Part shown: positions 1 to 5,295 of the stretch, in pieces
Numbering within the stretch: the first letter of the stretch is position 1
Layout: every line of letters begins with the position of its first letter
Source of the DNA: Planctomycetia bacterium
Lineage (GTDB): Bacteria; Planctomycetota; Planctomycetia; Pirellulales; UBA1268
NCBI GenBank assembly: GCA_009923125.1
Contig: RFUD01000135.1
Span: 1-6,715, forward strand
Length of the DNA: 6,715 nt
Reading direction: 5' to 3'
The notes under the pieces: model-generated
The model's input: only the letters and a program-made list of their open reading frames with translations
What the model was told of the DNA's origin: nothing
Database searches by the model: none
Program-made: the position numbers and the translations under genes

Positions 1-1843
1 TGCGGACGGCAGGCCGGCCGCCTCGGCCGACGATTGGAAATCCCGCTGCCGTCCGCATCAGTTCGGTCTGCTCGAGGAGCACGTCTACGGCCGCCGGTTG
101 CCGGCCGGCGCGGCGTTTCCCGTCGGCGAGCCCGAGCAGGCCGAGGTGACGCTCGCCGACGGGGTGTCGGCCATCCGGAGGCAGGTGCGGTTGCGGCTCG
201 GCGACGGTCCCCGGGCGGCCGTCGCGGACGTGCTCCTGTACCTGCCGCGGACCACCGGGGCCGTGCCGGTGTTTCTGAACCTCAACTTCAAGGGCAACCA
301 GGCGGAGCACGTGGATCCGGCCATTCGCATGTGTCGGGCGTGGCTGCCGAACGACGTGAAGCAGGGCATCCGCGACAACCGGGCGACCGAGGACTCCCGG
401 GGCGTGAACGCCCGCCGCTGGCCGGTCGAGCCGCTGCTCGCCCGCGGCTACGGGATGGCGACCGTGTGCGCCGGCGACCTGTTTCCAGACCGGCCCGACG
501 GCCGGGCGGAGAGCGCGCTTGCGGCGCTGGAGCGGCCGGTGGAGGGCCCGCTCGATCCGGATGAACCGGGGGCGATCGGCACGTGGGCCTGGGGCCTGTC
601 GCGGGTGCTCGACTGGCTCGTGCAACAGCCCGAGGTCGATCCGACACGCGTGATCGTGGTGGGGCACTCGCGCAACGGCAAGGCGGCCCTGTGGGCCGGC
701 GCCTGCGACGAACGGTTCGCGATGGTGGTCTCGAACGAGTCGGGGTGCGGTGGCGCGGCGCTCGAGCGTCGGCCTGTCGGCGAGACGACCGCCGACATCA
801 CGCGGCGGTTTCCGCACTGGTTCTGCCCCAGGTATGCGACCTACGCCGGCCGGGCCGCCGAGTTGCCGATCGACCAGCACGTGCTGCTGGCGATGATCGC
901 CCCGCGGCCGCTGTACGTGGCCAGCGCGATCGAGGATCGCTGGGCCGATCCGTGCGGCGAGTTTCTCGGTGCCGTCGCCGCCGAGCCGGCCTGGCGGCTG
1001 TTCGGATGCGACGGGCTGGGCACGAGCGACTGGCCGCCGGCGGACACGCCGGTCGGCGCGGGCCGGATCGGCTATCACGTGCGATCAGGCGGTCACGACC
1101 TGCTGGAGTACGACTGGCAGCGGTTCGCCGACTTCGCCGACCGGCATCTGACGGCGGTCGAGCCGGCGACGGTGACCGCGTTTCGCCCGGTGCAACAGCC
1201 GCTCCCCGTCGCCCCGCCGCCCGGCGCGATCGTGCTGTTCGGCGACGGGCGGGAGCCGCCCGCGTTCACGAGCATGGCGGGCGGCCCGATCGACTGGCGG
1301 GTGGAGGACGGCACACTGGTCGTCGGCACGACGAAGCGGCATGCGAATCACATCGTGTCGAAAGCGGTGTTCCAGGACGCGGACATCCACGCGGAGTTCA
1401 TGGTCAGCCCCGAGGCTCACGGCAACAGCGGCCTCTACCTGCACGGCCAGTACGAGATGCAGATCTACGATTCGTTCGGGGTCGAGCCGCCGACCGAGCA
1501 GGACGAGGGGGCGCTGTACCGGTTCGGGCCGCCGCTCGTGAACGCGTCTCGTCCTGCGGGCGAGTGGCAGGTGTACGACATCCGGTTCATCGCGCCGCGT
1601 CGCGATGCGGCCGGCCGGATCGTGAAGGCGGGCAGCGTGACGGCCTGGCTCAACGGAAAGCTCGTGCAGGACGGGCTCCCGTTCACCGAGCCCCGGTCGC
1701 CGTACACGCCGTTCCGGCACGGCGTCACGGACCACCTCCGCGGGATCGAGCGGGAGATGCTTTCCACCGGCCGCGGACCGCTGTTTCTCCAGGACCACGG
1801 CAGCCCCGCGCGGTATCGCAACGTGTGGGTGCGGCCGCTGTAG
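1..1843 (+). CDS. CE15-like glucuronoyl esterase fused to DUF1080 domain (5' partial)
   Basis: The reading frame is open from the first complete codon (base 2), so the true start lies upstream. The visible part is 613 residues (numbered from base 2). It opens with a typical family beginning, W12...HQFGLLEEHVYG, so probably only a signal peptide and a few residues are missing. Residues about 12-395 look like a CE15 alpha/beta hydrolase. The nucleophile elbow GHSRNGK has Ser223 (codon 668-670). Glu246 in NESGCGG, 23 residues later, fits the catalytic acid of many bacterial CE15 enzymes. PRPLY...EDRWADP follows at 303-317, and His365 in SGGHDLLEYDW is the expected histidine. CE15 enzymes cleave esters between glucuronoyl groups of xylan and lignin alcohols, outside the cytoplasm. 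Residues about 409-613 are DUF1080/PF06439 (3-keto-disaccharide hydrolase, concanavalin-like fold), with GNSGLYLHG.YEMQIYDSFG at 474-493. Family calls are strong; the substrate is inferred. Confidence 0.9.
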   Translation, partial: ADGRPAASADDWKSRCRPHQFGLLEEHVYGRRLPAGAAFPVGEPEQAEVTLADGVSAIRRQVRLRLGDGPRAAVADVLLYLPRTTGAVPVFLNLNFKGNQAEHVDPAIRMCRAWLPNDVKQGIRDNRATEDSRGVNARRWPVEPLLARGYGMATVCAGDLFPDRPDGRAESALAALERPVEGPLDPDEPGAIGTWAWGLSRVLDWLVQQPEVDPTRVIVVGHSRNGKAALWAGACDERFAMVVSNESGCGGAALERRPVGETTADITRRFPHWFCPRYATYAGRAAELPIDQHVLLAMIAPRPLYVASAIEDRWADPCGEFLGAVAAEPAWRLFGCDGLGTSDWPPADTPVGAGRIGYHVRSGGHDLLEYDWQRFADFADRHLTAVEPATVTAFRPVQQPLPVAPPPGAIVLFGDGREPPAFTSMAGGPIDWRVEDGTLVVGTTKRHANHIVSKAVFQDADIHAEFMVSPEAHGNSGLYLHGQYEMQIYDSFGVEPPTEQDEGALYRFGPPLVNASRPAGEWQVYDIRFIAPRRDAAGRIVKAGSVTAWLNGKLVQDGLPFTEPRSPYTPFRHGVTDHLRGIEREMLSTGRGPLFLQDHGSPARYRNVWVRPL

Positions 1844-1873
1844 GTGTGTCGGTGTAGGATGTGGCACGGCACC

Positions 1874-1879
1874 GGAGAG
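1874..1879 (+). promoter_or_regulatory. Shine-Dalgarno site setting the pdxH start
   Basis: GGAGAG lies 9 nt before the ATG at 1889. It favours this ATG over an in-frame upstream GTG at 1844, which directly abuts the stop of the preceding gene and would add a 15-residue N-terminus that does not look like PdxH. Confidence 0.65.
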
Positions 1880-1888
1880 CCTGCGGTC

Positions 1889-2539
1889 ATGACGACGGAA
1901 TCCCGCCTTACCCACGCTCGCAAGGAATACGAGCAGGGGGCGCTCGACGAGGCGTCGAGCGCCGCGAGCCCCATCCGGCAGTTCGCGCTGTGGTACGACG
2001 CGGCCGTGGCCGCGGGGGTGCCGGAGCCCGAGGCGATGGTCCTCTCCACGGCCACGCCCGATGGCCGTCCCTCGGCGCGGGTGGTGCTGCTGCGCGGATT
2101 CGACGAGGCGGGCTTCTGCTTCTTCACCAACTACACGAGCCGCAAGGGCAGGGAACTGGCCGCCAATCCCCAGGCGGCGCTGACGTTTCACTGGGCCGCG
2201 CTCGAGCGGCAGGTGCGGATCGAGGGTTGCGTCGAGCAAACGACCGCCGCCGAGAGCGACGCCTACTTCGCGAGCCGCCCGAGCACGTCGCGGATCGGCG
2301 CCTGGAGTTCGCCACAGAGCGACGTGATCCCCGATCGGGCGACGCTCGAGGAGCTGTTCGCGCGGTTCCGGGCCGAGCATCCCGACGACGCCGCGATCCC
2401 GCGGCCCGAGCACTGGGGCGGGTTCCGCCTGATGCCCCAGCAGATCGAGTTTTGGCAGGGCAGGCCGAGCCGCCTCCACGACCGGCTTCGCTATCGTCGC
2501 GCCGCCGTCGGCTGGCAGGTCGAGCGGCTCGCCCCCTGA
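1889..2539 (+). CDS. pdxH: Pyridoxamine/pyridoxine 5'-phosphate oxidase
   Basis: A cytoplasmic FMN enzyme that oxidises pyridoxine or pyridoxamine 5'-phosphate to pyridoxal 5'-phosphate, the last step of vitamin B6 salvage and of the DXP-dependent route. The protein is 216 residues, the normal family length. Recognisable in order: N-terminal R11..Y14; the FMN segment RVVLLR (64-69) followed by GFDEAGFCFFTNY; SRKG (84-87); ERQVRIEG (106-113) with Gln108; Y126...R130...S134 in YFASRPSTSRIG; SSPQS (140-144); and the C-terminal signature IEFWQGRPSRLHDR (186-199) with Trp189, Arg195, His197 and Arg199. These match the known FMN and substrate positions of the E. coli enzyme. One difference is Arg69 where E. 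coli has a substrate-contacting lysine, a charge-conserving change. It lies 45 bp behind the esterase gene and could be cotranscribed, but no functional link is apparent. Confidence 0.96.
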   Translation: MTTESRLTHARKEYEQGALDEASSAASPIRQFALWYDAAVAAGVPEPEAMVLSTATPDGRPSARVVLLRGFDEAGFCFFTNYTSRKGRELAANPQAALTFHWAALERQVRIEGCVEQTTAAESDAYFASRPSTSRIGAWSSPQSDVIPDRATLEELFARFRAEHPDDAAIPRPEHWGGFRLMPQQIEFWQGRPSRLHDRLRYRRAAVGWQVERLAP

Positions 2540-2562
2540 ACCGGCCGCCGACGGGGCCGCCT

Positions 2563-3018
2563 TCAGACCGCGACCTTCACCACCACCTTGAGCACCTCCT
2601 CGGGGCCGTCGCACGCGCAGCACGGCATGTGGGCGTCGTCGGGGAAGAGGATCATGAACTGGCCGGCCACGAGCCGCACCGGCGTCATGCCGGCGACGGC
2701 CGCGAAAAACGCCGCCTCCTTGGCGGCGTCGTAGGGGAGCGTGACCTCGGTGAGCGACGCCAGCGGCGCCCAGTGGATCACCTCGCTGCCCCGCGCGAGG
2801 AACTGGATGTCGATGTAGCGACGGTGGGCCTCGAGCAGCATTCCGGCCGTCGGCCGTGTCTGGTAGCGCTGCACGAGCGCGAACAGGTCGTCGCCGTCGA
2901 GTTCGTGGCGGCCGACCGCGATGTCCGGCGTCACCTGCTCCAGGAAGGCGAACGCCCTGGAAAACCGGTGGTTGAGCGGGGCGTAGCGGTGCCAGAGCGG
3001 CAGCGTGTCGAGAATCAT
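2563..3018 (-). CDS. YhcH/YjgK/YiaL family (DUF386) protein
   Basis: A 151-residue cytoplasmic protein of the YhcH/YjgK/YiaL family (also called EbgC-like or NanQ-like), a single-domain cupin-like beta sandwich of about 150 residues. Some members are sugar anomerases acting in sialic acid or other sugar catabolism. Visible hallmarks are EAHRRYIDIQF at 63-73, followed by G77-SEVIHWAPL, and FPDDAHMP at 125-132, then the terminal KVVVKV strand. Glu63, His65, Gln72 and His130 are the likely metal or substrate ligands. The ATG at 3018 gives the usual MILDTL start; a GAGG about 12 nt upstream is a weak ribosome site. A cysteine cluster, PCCAC (132-136), follows the HMP motif. The gene is convergent with pdxH, with 23 bp between stop codons, and divergent from the DUF6807 gene. 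The true substrate is unknown. Confidence 0.93.
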   Translation of the reverse strand: MILDTLPLWHRYAPLNHRFSRAFAFLEQVTPDIAVGRHELDGDDLFALVQRYQTRPTAGMLLEAHRRYIDIQFLARGSEVIHWAPLASLTEVTLPYDAAKEAAFFAAVAGMTPVRLVAGQFMILFPDDAHMPCCACDGPEEVLKVVVKVAV

Positions 3019-3130
3019 CGGGTGGGGGCCTCGAATCGATCGGTCTCAATGGCAGGCTTGGGCAGCCTCGGGGGCAGACGCCGCGGCAGCATAGCGCCGC
3101 CCGGCCCGGGGCCGCAATCGTCACTCGTCG

Positions 3131-3160
3131 TTGCCGACCCGTGGGACCGCCGCATACCAT
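3131..3160 (+). promoter_or_regulatory. Candidate sigma70-type promoter for the DUF6807 gene
   Basis: TTGCCG (3131-3136) and TACCAT (3155-3160) are separated by 18 nt, each matching 4 of 6 consensus bases. The expected transcription start is near 3167, about 30 nt before the ATG at 3197. The -10 hexamer sits inside a palindrome (3150-3164). In GC-rich DNA such matches arise by chance, so this is tentative. For the divergent yhcH-like gene only a weaker pair was seen (on the minus strand, TTGCGG at 3117-3112 and TATGCT at 3093-3088). Confidence 0.3.
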
Positions 3161-3178
3161 GCGGTCGCTTTCGACCGC
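3150..3178. repeat. Two overlapping inverted repeats upstream of the DUF6807 gene
   Basis: The first palindrome is CCGCAT-ACC-ATGCGG (3150-3164, perfect 6-bp arms). The second is GCGGTCG-CTTT-CGACCGC (3161-3178, perfect 7-bp arms, 4-nt loop). They share 3161-3164, so only one can form as a hairpin at a time. A further GACCGC half-site lies at 3145-3150. The pair spans the candidate -10 box and start site and ends 7 nt before the ribosome-binding site, so it could be an operator or a switching leader structure. The repeats are directly visible; any function is inference. Confidence 0.6.
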
Positions 3179-3185
3179 CGCCGCC

Positions 3186-3191
3186 GGGAGG
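3186..3191 (+). promoter_or_regulatory. Shine-Dalgarno site setting the DUF6807 start
   Basis: GGGAGG lies 5 nt before the ATG at 3197. It supports that start over the in-frame TTG at 3131, which would overlap the candidate promoter, and over the internal ATG at 3221, which has no comparable site. Confidence 0.65.
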
Positions 3192-3196
3192 TTTTC

Positions 3197-4264
3197 ATGC
3201 GTCACCGTGACGATCGAGCGATGCGATTCCTCGCGCATGCGGCATGGGCGGCGCTCGTGGTGCTCGTGGCGGGGGGCGTCGCGCCGGCGGAAGCGGATGC
3301 CGAAAAGCCGCAGCCGTTCGCCGTGAAGCGGACGGCCACCGGCGGGGTGAAGGTGCTGCACGCCGGCGAGCCCATCGCGGAGTACATCGTCGATCGGGGC
3401 AACAAGCCGTTTCTGTGGCGGATCATCGGACCGACCGGCAAGTCGATGACGCGGTCGTTTCCGCAGGCCGACGTGTCGGGCGAGACCACCGACCACGTCC
3501 ATCAGCGCGGGCTGATGTTCGCCCACGAGGGGGTCGGTGGGTTCGACGCGTGGACGGAGGCGGCGACCTCCATCGACCGGAAGGATTACGTCGAGCGGCT
3601 CGCGCGGCTGGGGGTGATCCGGCACTTGGGCTACCGCGTGCTGGCCGGGGGCACGACGGCGGTGATCCACGCCCGCAACGACATCTGCGACGCCCACAAC
3701 AAGCCGCTGCTCGCCGAGGAGCGACGGATGACGTTTTCCGCCGCCCCGAACCTGCGGATCATCGATGTGGACGTCGATCTGATCGCGGCCCACGGGCCGG
3801 TGGACCTGGCCGACCGGAAGGACGCAGGCGTGTACATCCGCGTTCCCGACAGCATGGCCGTGGACGGCAAGCAGGGAGGCACGATCATCAACAGCGCGGG
3901 CCAACGCGACGCCGACGCCTGGTCCAAGCACGCGGCGTGGGTGGACTACCACGGGCCGGTGGAGGGGGAGCACCTCGGCATCGCGATCCTCAATCACCCG
4001 TCCAGCTTCCGGCACCCCACGGCGTGGCACGTGCGGACCTATGGGCTGTTTTGTGCGAACCCCTTCGGGATGAAGCAGATGAATCCGGAGGCCGAGAGCG
4101 GGGCGGTGTCGCTCGCCGCCGGAGAACGGATCAGCCTCCGGCACCGGTTCATCTTCCACACGGGCGACGAGCGGCAGGCCGGCATCGCCGCGGCGTACGA
4201 GGCCTATGCCCGGGAGACGCCGCCGGCCTTGGTGCCGGACGTGGATGAGCCGGCAGGGCGTTGA
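3197..4264 (+). CDS. Exported DUF6807 ('PmoA' family) protein
   Basis: A 355-residue protein with a basic N-terminus, a hydrophobic stretch at about 14-28 and an AEADA|E-like cleavage site near residue 35, so it is predicted to be exported to the periplasm. The mature part matches DUF6807 (PF14100): YIVDRGNKPFLWRI at 63-76, a histidine motif D99-H-V-H-Q-R-G105, FAHEGVGGFDAW at 108-119, GVYIRVPDSM at 211-220, and the signature segment GIAILNHPSSFRHPTAWHVR (261-280) followed by YGLFCANPFG. The family is abundant in planctomycetes and other degraders of complex carbohydrates; its reaction is not established. The database label 'methane oxygenase PmoA' is a naming error, because the protein has no resemblance to the membrane subunit of methane monooxygenase. 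The gene starts in the divergent region opposite the yhcH-like gene and is followed after 90 bp by a lipoprotein gene. Confidence 0.9.
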   Translation: MRHRDDRAMRFLAHAAWAALVVLVAGGVAPAEADAEKPQPFAVKRTATGGVKVLHAGEPIAEYIVDRGNKPFLWRIIGPTGKSMTRSFPQADVSGETTDHVHQRGLMFAHEGVGGFDAWTEAATSIDRKDYVERLARLGVIRHLGYRVLAGGTTAVIHARNDICDAHNKPLLAEERRMTFSAAPNLRIIDVDVDLIAAHGPVDLADRKDAGVYIRVPDSMAVDGKQGGTIINSAGQRDADAWSKHAAWVDYHGPVEGEHLGIAILNHPSSFRHPTAWHVRTYGLFCANPFGMKQMNPEAESGAVSLAAGERISLRHRFIFHTGDERQAGIAAAYEAYARETPPALVPDVDEPAGR

Positions 4265-4289
4265 CCGGCCGGACCGCGGCAGGGATAAA
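4261..4289 (+). promoter_or_regulatory. Candidate sigma70-type promoter for the lipoprotein gene
   Basis: TTGACC (4261-4266, 5 of 6 consensus) is separated by exactly 17 nt from GATAAA (4284-4289, 4 of 6). The -35 hexamer overlaps the TGA stop (4262-4264) of the upstream gene. The predicted start of transcription is near 4296, giving a leader of about 60 nt. This is the best-looking promoter in the window, but it rests on sequence alone. Confidence 0.45.
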
Positions 4290-4302
4290 TCGGGTCGCAG
4301 AA

Positions 4303-4333
4303 TCGTCGCCAGATCCAGACTCGTCGCCAGATC
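4303..4333 (+). repeat. 13-bp direct repeat in the lipoprotein gene leader
   Basis: TCGTCGCCAGATC occurs at 4303-4315 and again at 4321-4333, exact copies with an 18-bp period. They begin just after the predicted transcription start and end before the Shine-Dalgarno site. Two same-orientation copies could be a regulator or RNA-binding target, or a short tandem duplication. Confidence 0.7.
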
Positions 4334-4354
4334 ACGTTTTTCAGGAGACAGGCC

Positions 4355-4918
4355 ATGTCGTGGGGTGTGTTGCGTCGGGGCTTGGAAGGCCGCGTGTGGT
4401 CACTGGCCGTGGCCGGCATGATCGCCGGCGGGATCGCCTTGGCGGGCTGTGCTCCGGGGGCGTTTCCCAAGCCGGCCGAGAAGCCTGCCGCCCCCGCGCC
4501 GGCGGCCAAGCCGGCGCCGATCCAGACGCGGCAGACGCTCAACAAGAAGACGCAGAACGTCCTCGAACTCTCCGCCGCGCTCGCCGACGGCGGCGTCCTC
4601 GCGGAGACGTCGATCCAGTCCAGCGGCCTCGAGATCGCCTCCGAGGCCTACCGCACGCAGGCGGGCAAACTGGGCTCGATCGCCGTCGATCAGCGGATGG
4701 GCCTCTACTATGCCGAGCACGGCGAGTATCCGGAGACCTACGATCAGTTCATGTCGCTGATCATCGGGAAGGGGCAGCCCGACGGATTGCAGCTGCCGAT
4801 GCTGCCCTACTACCAGGAATGGGCCTACGACGTGGCCAACCGGAAACTCGTCGTGGTCGAGTATCCGGCGAAGAAAGAGCAGCGTGAGAAAGAGACCACG
4901 GGGGCGGCCGGACTGTAG
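4355..4918 (+). CDS. Predicted lipoprotein, planctomycete-type, function unknown
   Basis: A 187-residue protein. The ATG at 4355 is preceded by AGGAG (4343-4347) at 7 nt. The signal peptide is of lipoprotein type: basic start, hydrophobic 16-30, and lipobox L-A-G-C with the acylated cysteine at 32. Residues 33-57 form an Ala/Pro/Lys-rich flexible linker. A helical region (about 58-118) follows, beginning TLNKKTQNV. A compact C-terminal part contains YYAEHGEYPETYDQFM (118-133), LPMLPYYQEWAYDV (147-160) and NRKLVVVEYP (162-171). The C-terminal part resembles the globular end of type II secretion pseudopilins in layout, and I recall similar lipoproteins as a recurrent planctomycete family; both points are from memory. 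The protein should be anchored to a membrane by its lipid. The gene appears to be a single transcription unit with its own promoter, ending before a hairpin repeat array. No biochemical role is known to me. Confidence 0.85.
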   Translation: MSWGVLRRGLEGRVWSLAVAGMIAGGIALAGCAPGAFPKPAEKPAAPAPAAKPAPIQTRQTLNKKTQNVLELSAALADGGVLAETSIQSSGLEIASEAYRTQAGKLGSIAVDQRMGLYYAEHGEYPETYDQFMSLIIGKGQPDGLQLPMLPYYQEWAYDVANRKLVVVEYPAKKEQREKETTGAAGL

Positions 4919-4958
4919 GCCGTCAGCGGCTCACAGGCCGATCCTGTTCGGCACGGCA

Positions 4959-5104
4959 CTTGCCGTACTGTGGGGCAAGCGTCTCGCTTGCCGTACTGTG
5001 GGGCATCTCGCTTGCCGTACTGTGGGGCAAGCGTCTCGCTTGCCGTACTGTGGGGCAAGCGTCTCGCTTGCCGTACTGTGGGGCAAGCGTCTCGCTTGCC
5101 GTAC
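4959..5104. repeat. Tandem array of a 28-bp palindromic unit (5 copies plus a stub)
   Basis: Unit boundaries are 4959-4986, 4987-5010 (24 bp, lacking AGCG), 5011-5038, 5039-5066, 5067-5094, then a 10-bp stub at 5095-5104. The 28-bp copies look identical. Each unit begins CTTGCCGTAC and ends AGCGTCTCG. Each junction between units forms GGCAAGCG-TCT-CGCTTGCC, a perfect 8-bp-stem hairpin, at 4974-4992, 5026-5044, 5054-5072 and 5082-5100; the junction after the short unit keeps only 4 bp. The array starts 40 bp after the lipoprotein gene and lies between two convergent genes, a placement typical of REP-like elements. There are no U-tracts, so it is not a classic terminator series, though folded RNA could protect 3' ends. 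The unit length is not a multiple of 3, which argues against coding. Confidence 0.92.
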
Positions 5105-5122
5105 GACAGGCTCCAGCCTGTC
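5105..5122. repeat. Perfect palindrome closing the repeat array
   Basis: GACAGGCT-CC-AGCCTGTC directly follows the GTAC that ends the last array stub. It has perfect 8-bp arms (a realistic RNA hairpin would have fewer pairs and a loop of four or more). Its sequence differs from that of the array hairpin. Similar 'ACAGGCT...AGCCTGT' elements are, from memory, common between planctomycete genes, so this may be a second family of interspersed palindromes joined to the first. Confidence 0.7.
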
Positions 5123-5295
5123 ATGCCTTCCGGCAACTCGCCCAACCCCGCTCTCCATCGAGCACGGCGCCTTGGGGTTCGCTCCGCCACACGCTTGACC
5201 GTCTCGATGACGGTATCACGATCAGGGCGCAAGTTCCCTCTCGTCACGATCACCGCCAGGTCCCGATGCGCAAATCTCGTGCCGAACAGGATTGC
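5123..5295. other. Intergenic remainder downstream of DUF3050, no gene recognised
   Basis: Nothing recognisable was found in these 173 bp. On the minus strand the frame of the DUF3050 gene stays open after its stop codon and reads AILFGTRFAHRDLAVIVTRG and onwards towards the repeat array. The stretch has fewer G/C third positions than the neighbouring genes and no clear start signal, so it is not called as a gene; it could be decayed coding sequence. Confidence 0.4.

Noticed and set aside
1844..1888. Earlier GTG start for pdxH.
   Set aside because: It has no ribosome-binding site of its own beyond the end of the upstream gene and adds residues unlike PdxH; the ATG at 1889 has GGAGAG at good spacing.
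2540..2562. Terminator between the convergent pdxH and yhcH-like genes.
   Set aside because: Only a 5-bp CGGCC/GGCCG stem with an 8-nt loop and no T-run is present; too weak to call.
3102..3114. GC palindrome CGGCCC/GGGGCCG upstream of the yhcH-like gene.
   Set aside because: Short, all G/C, and expected by chance in this composition; no supporting context.
1085..4159. A 1024-residue open frame on the minus strand across four genes.
   Set aside because: It is antisense to three well-recognised genes and in another frame than the yhcH-like gene. Its translation is Arg/His/Pro-rich low complexity, as expected from the strong third-position GC bias of the real genes.
3197..4264. Particulate methane monooxygenase subunit PmoA.
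   Set aside because: The protein is soluble and exported with a single N-terminal hydrophobic segment; it matches DUF6807, whose 'PmoA' label is misleading.
4959..5104. CRISPR array.
   Set aside because: Units are contiguous with no unique spacers, and no cas genes are present.
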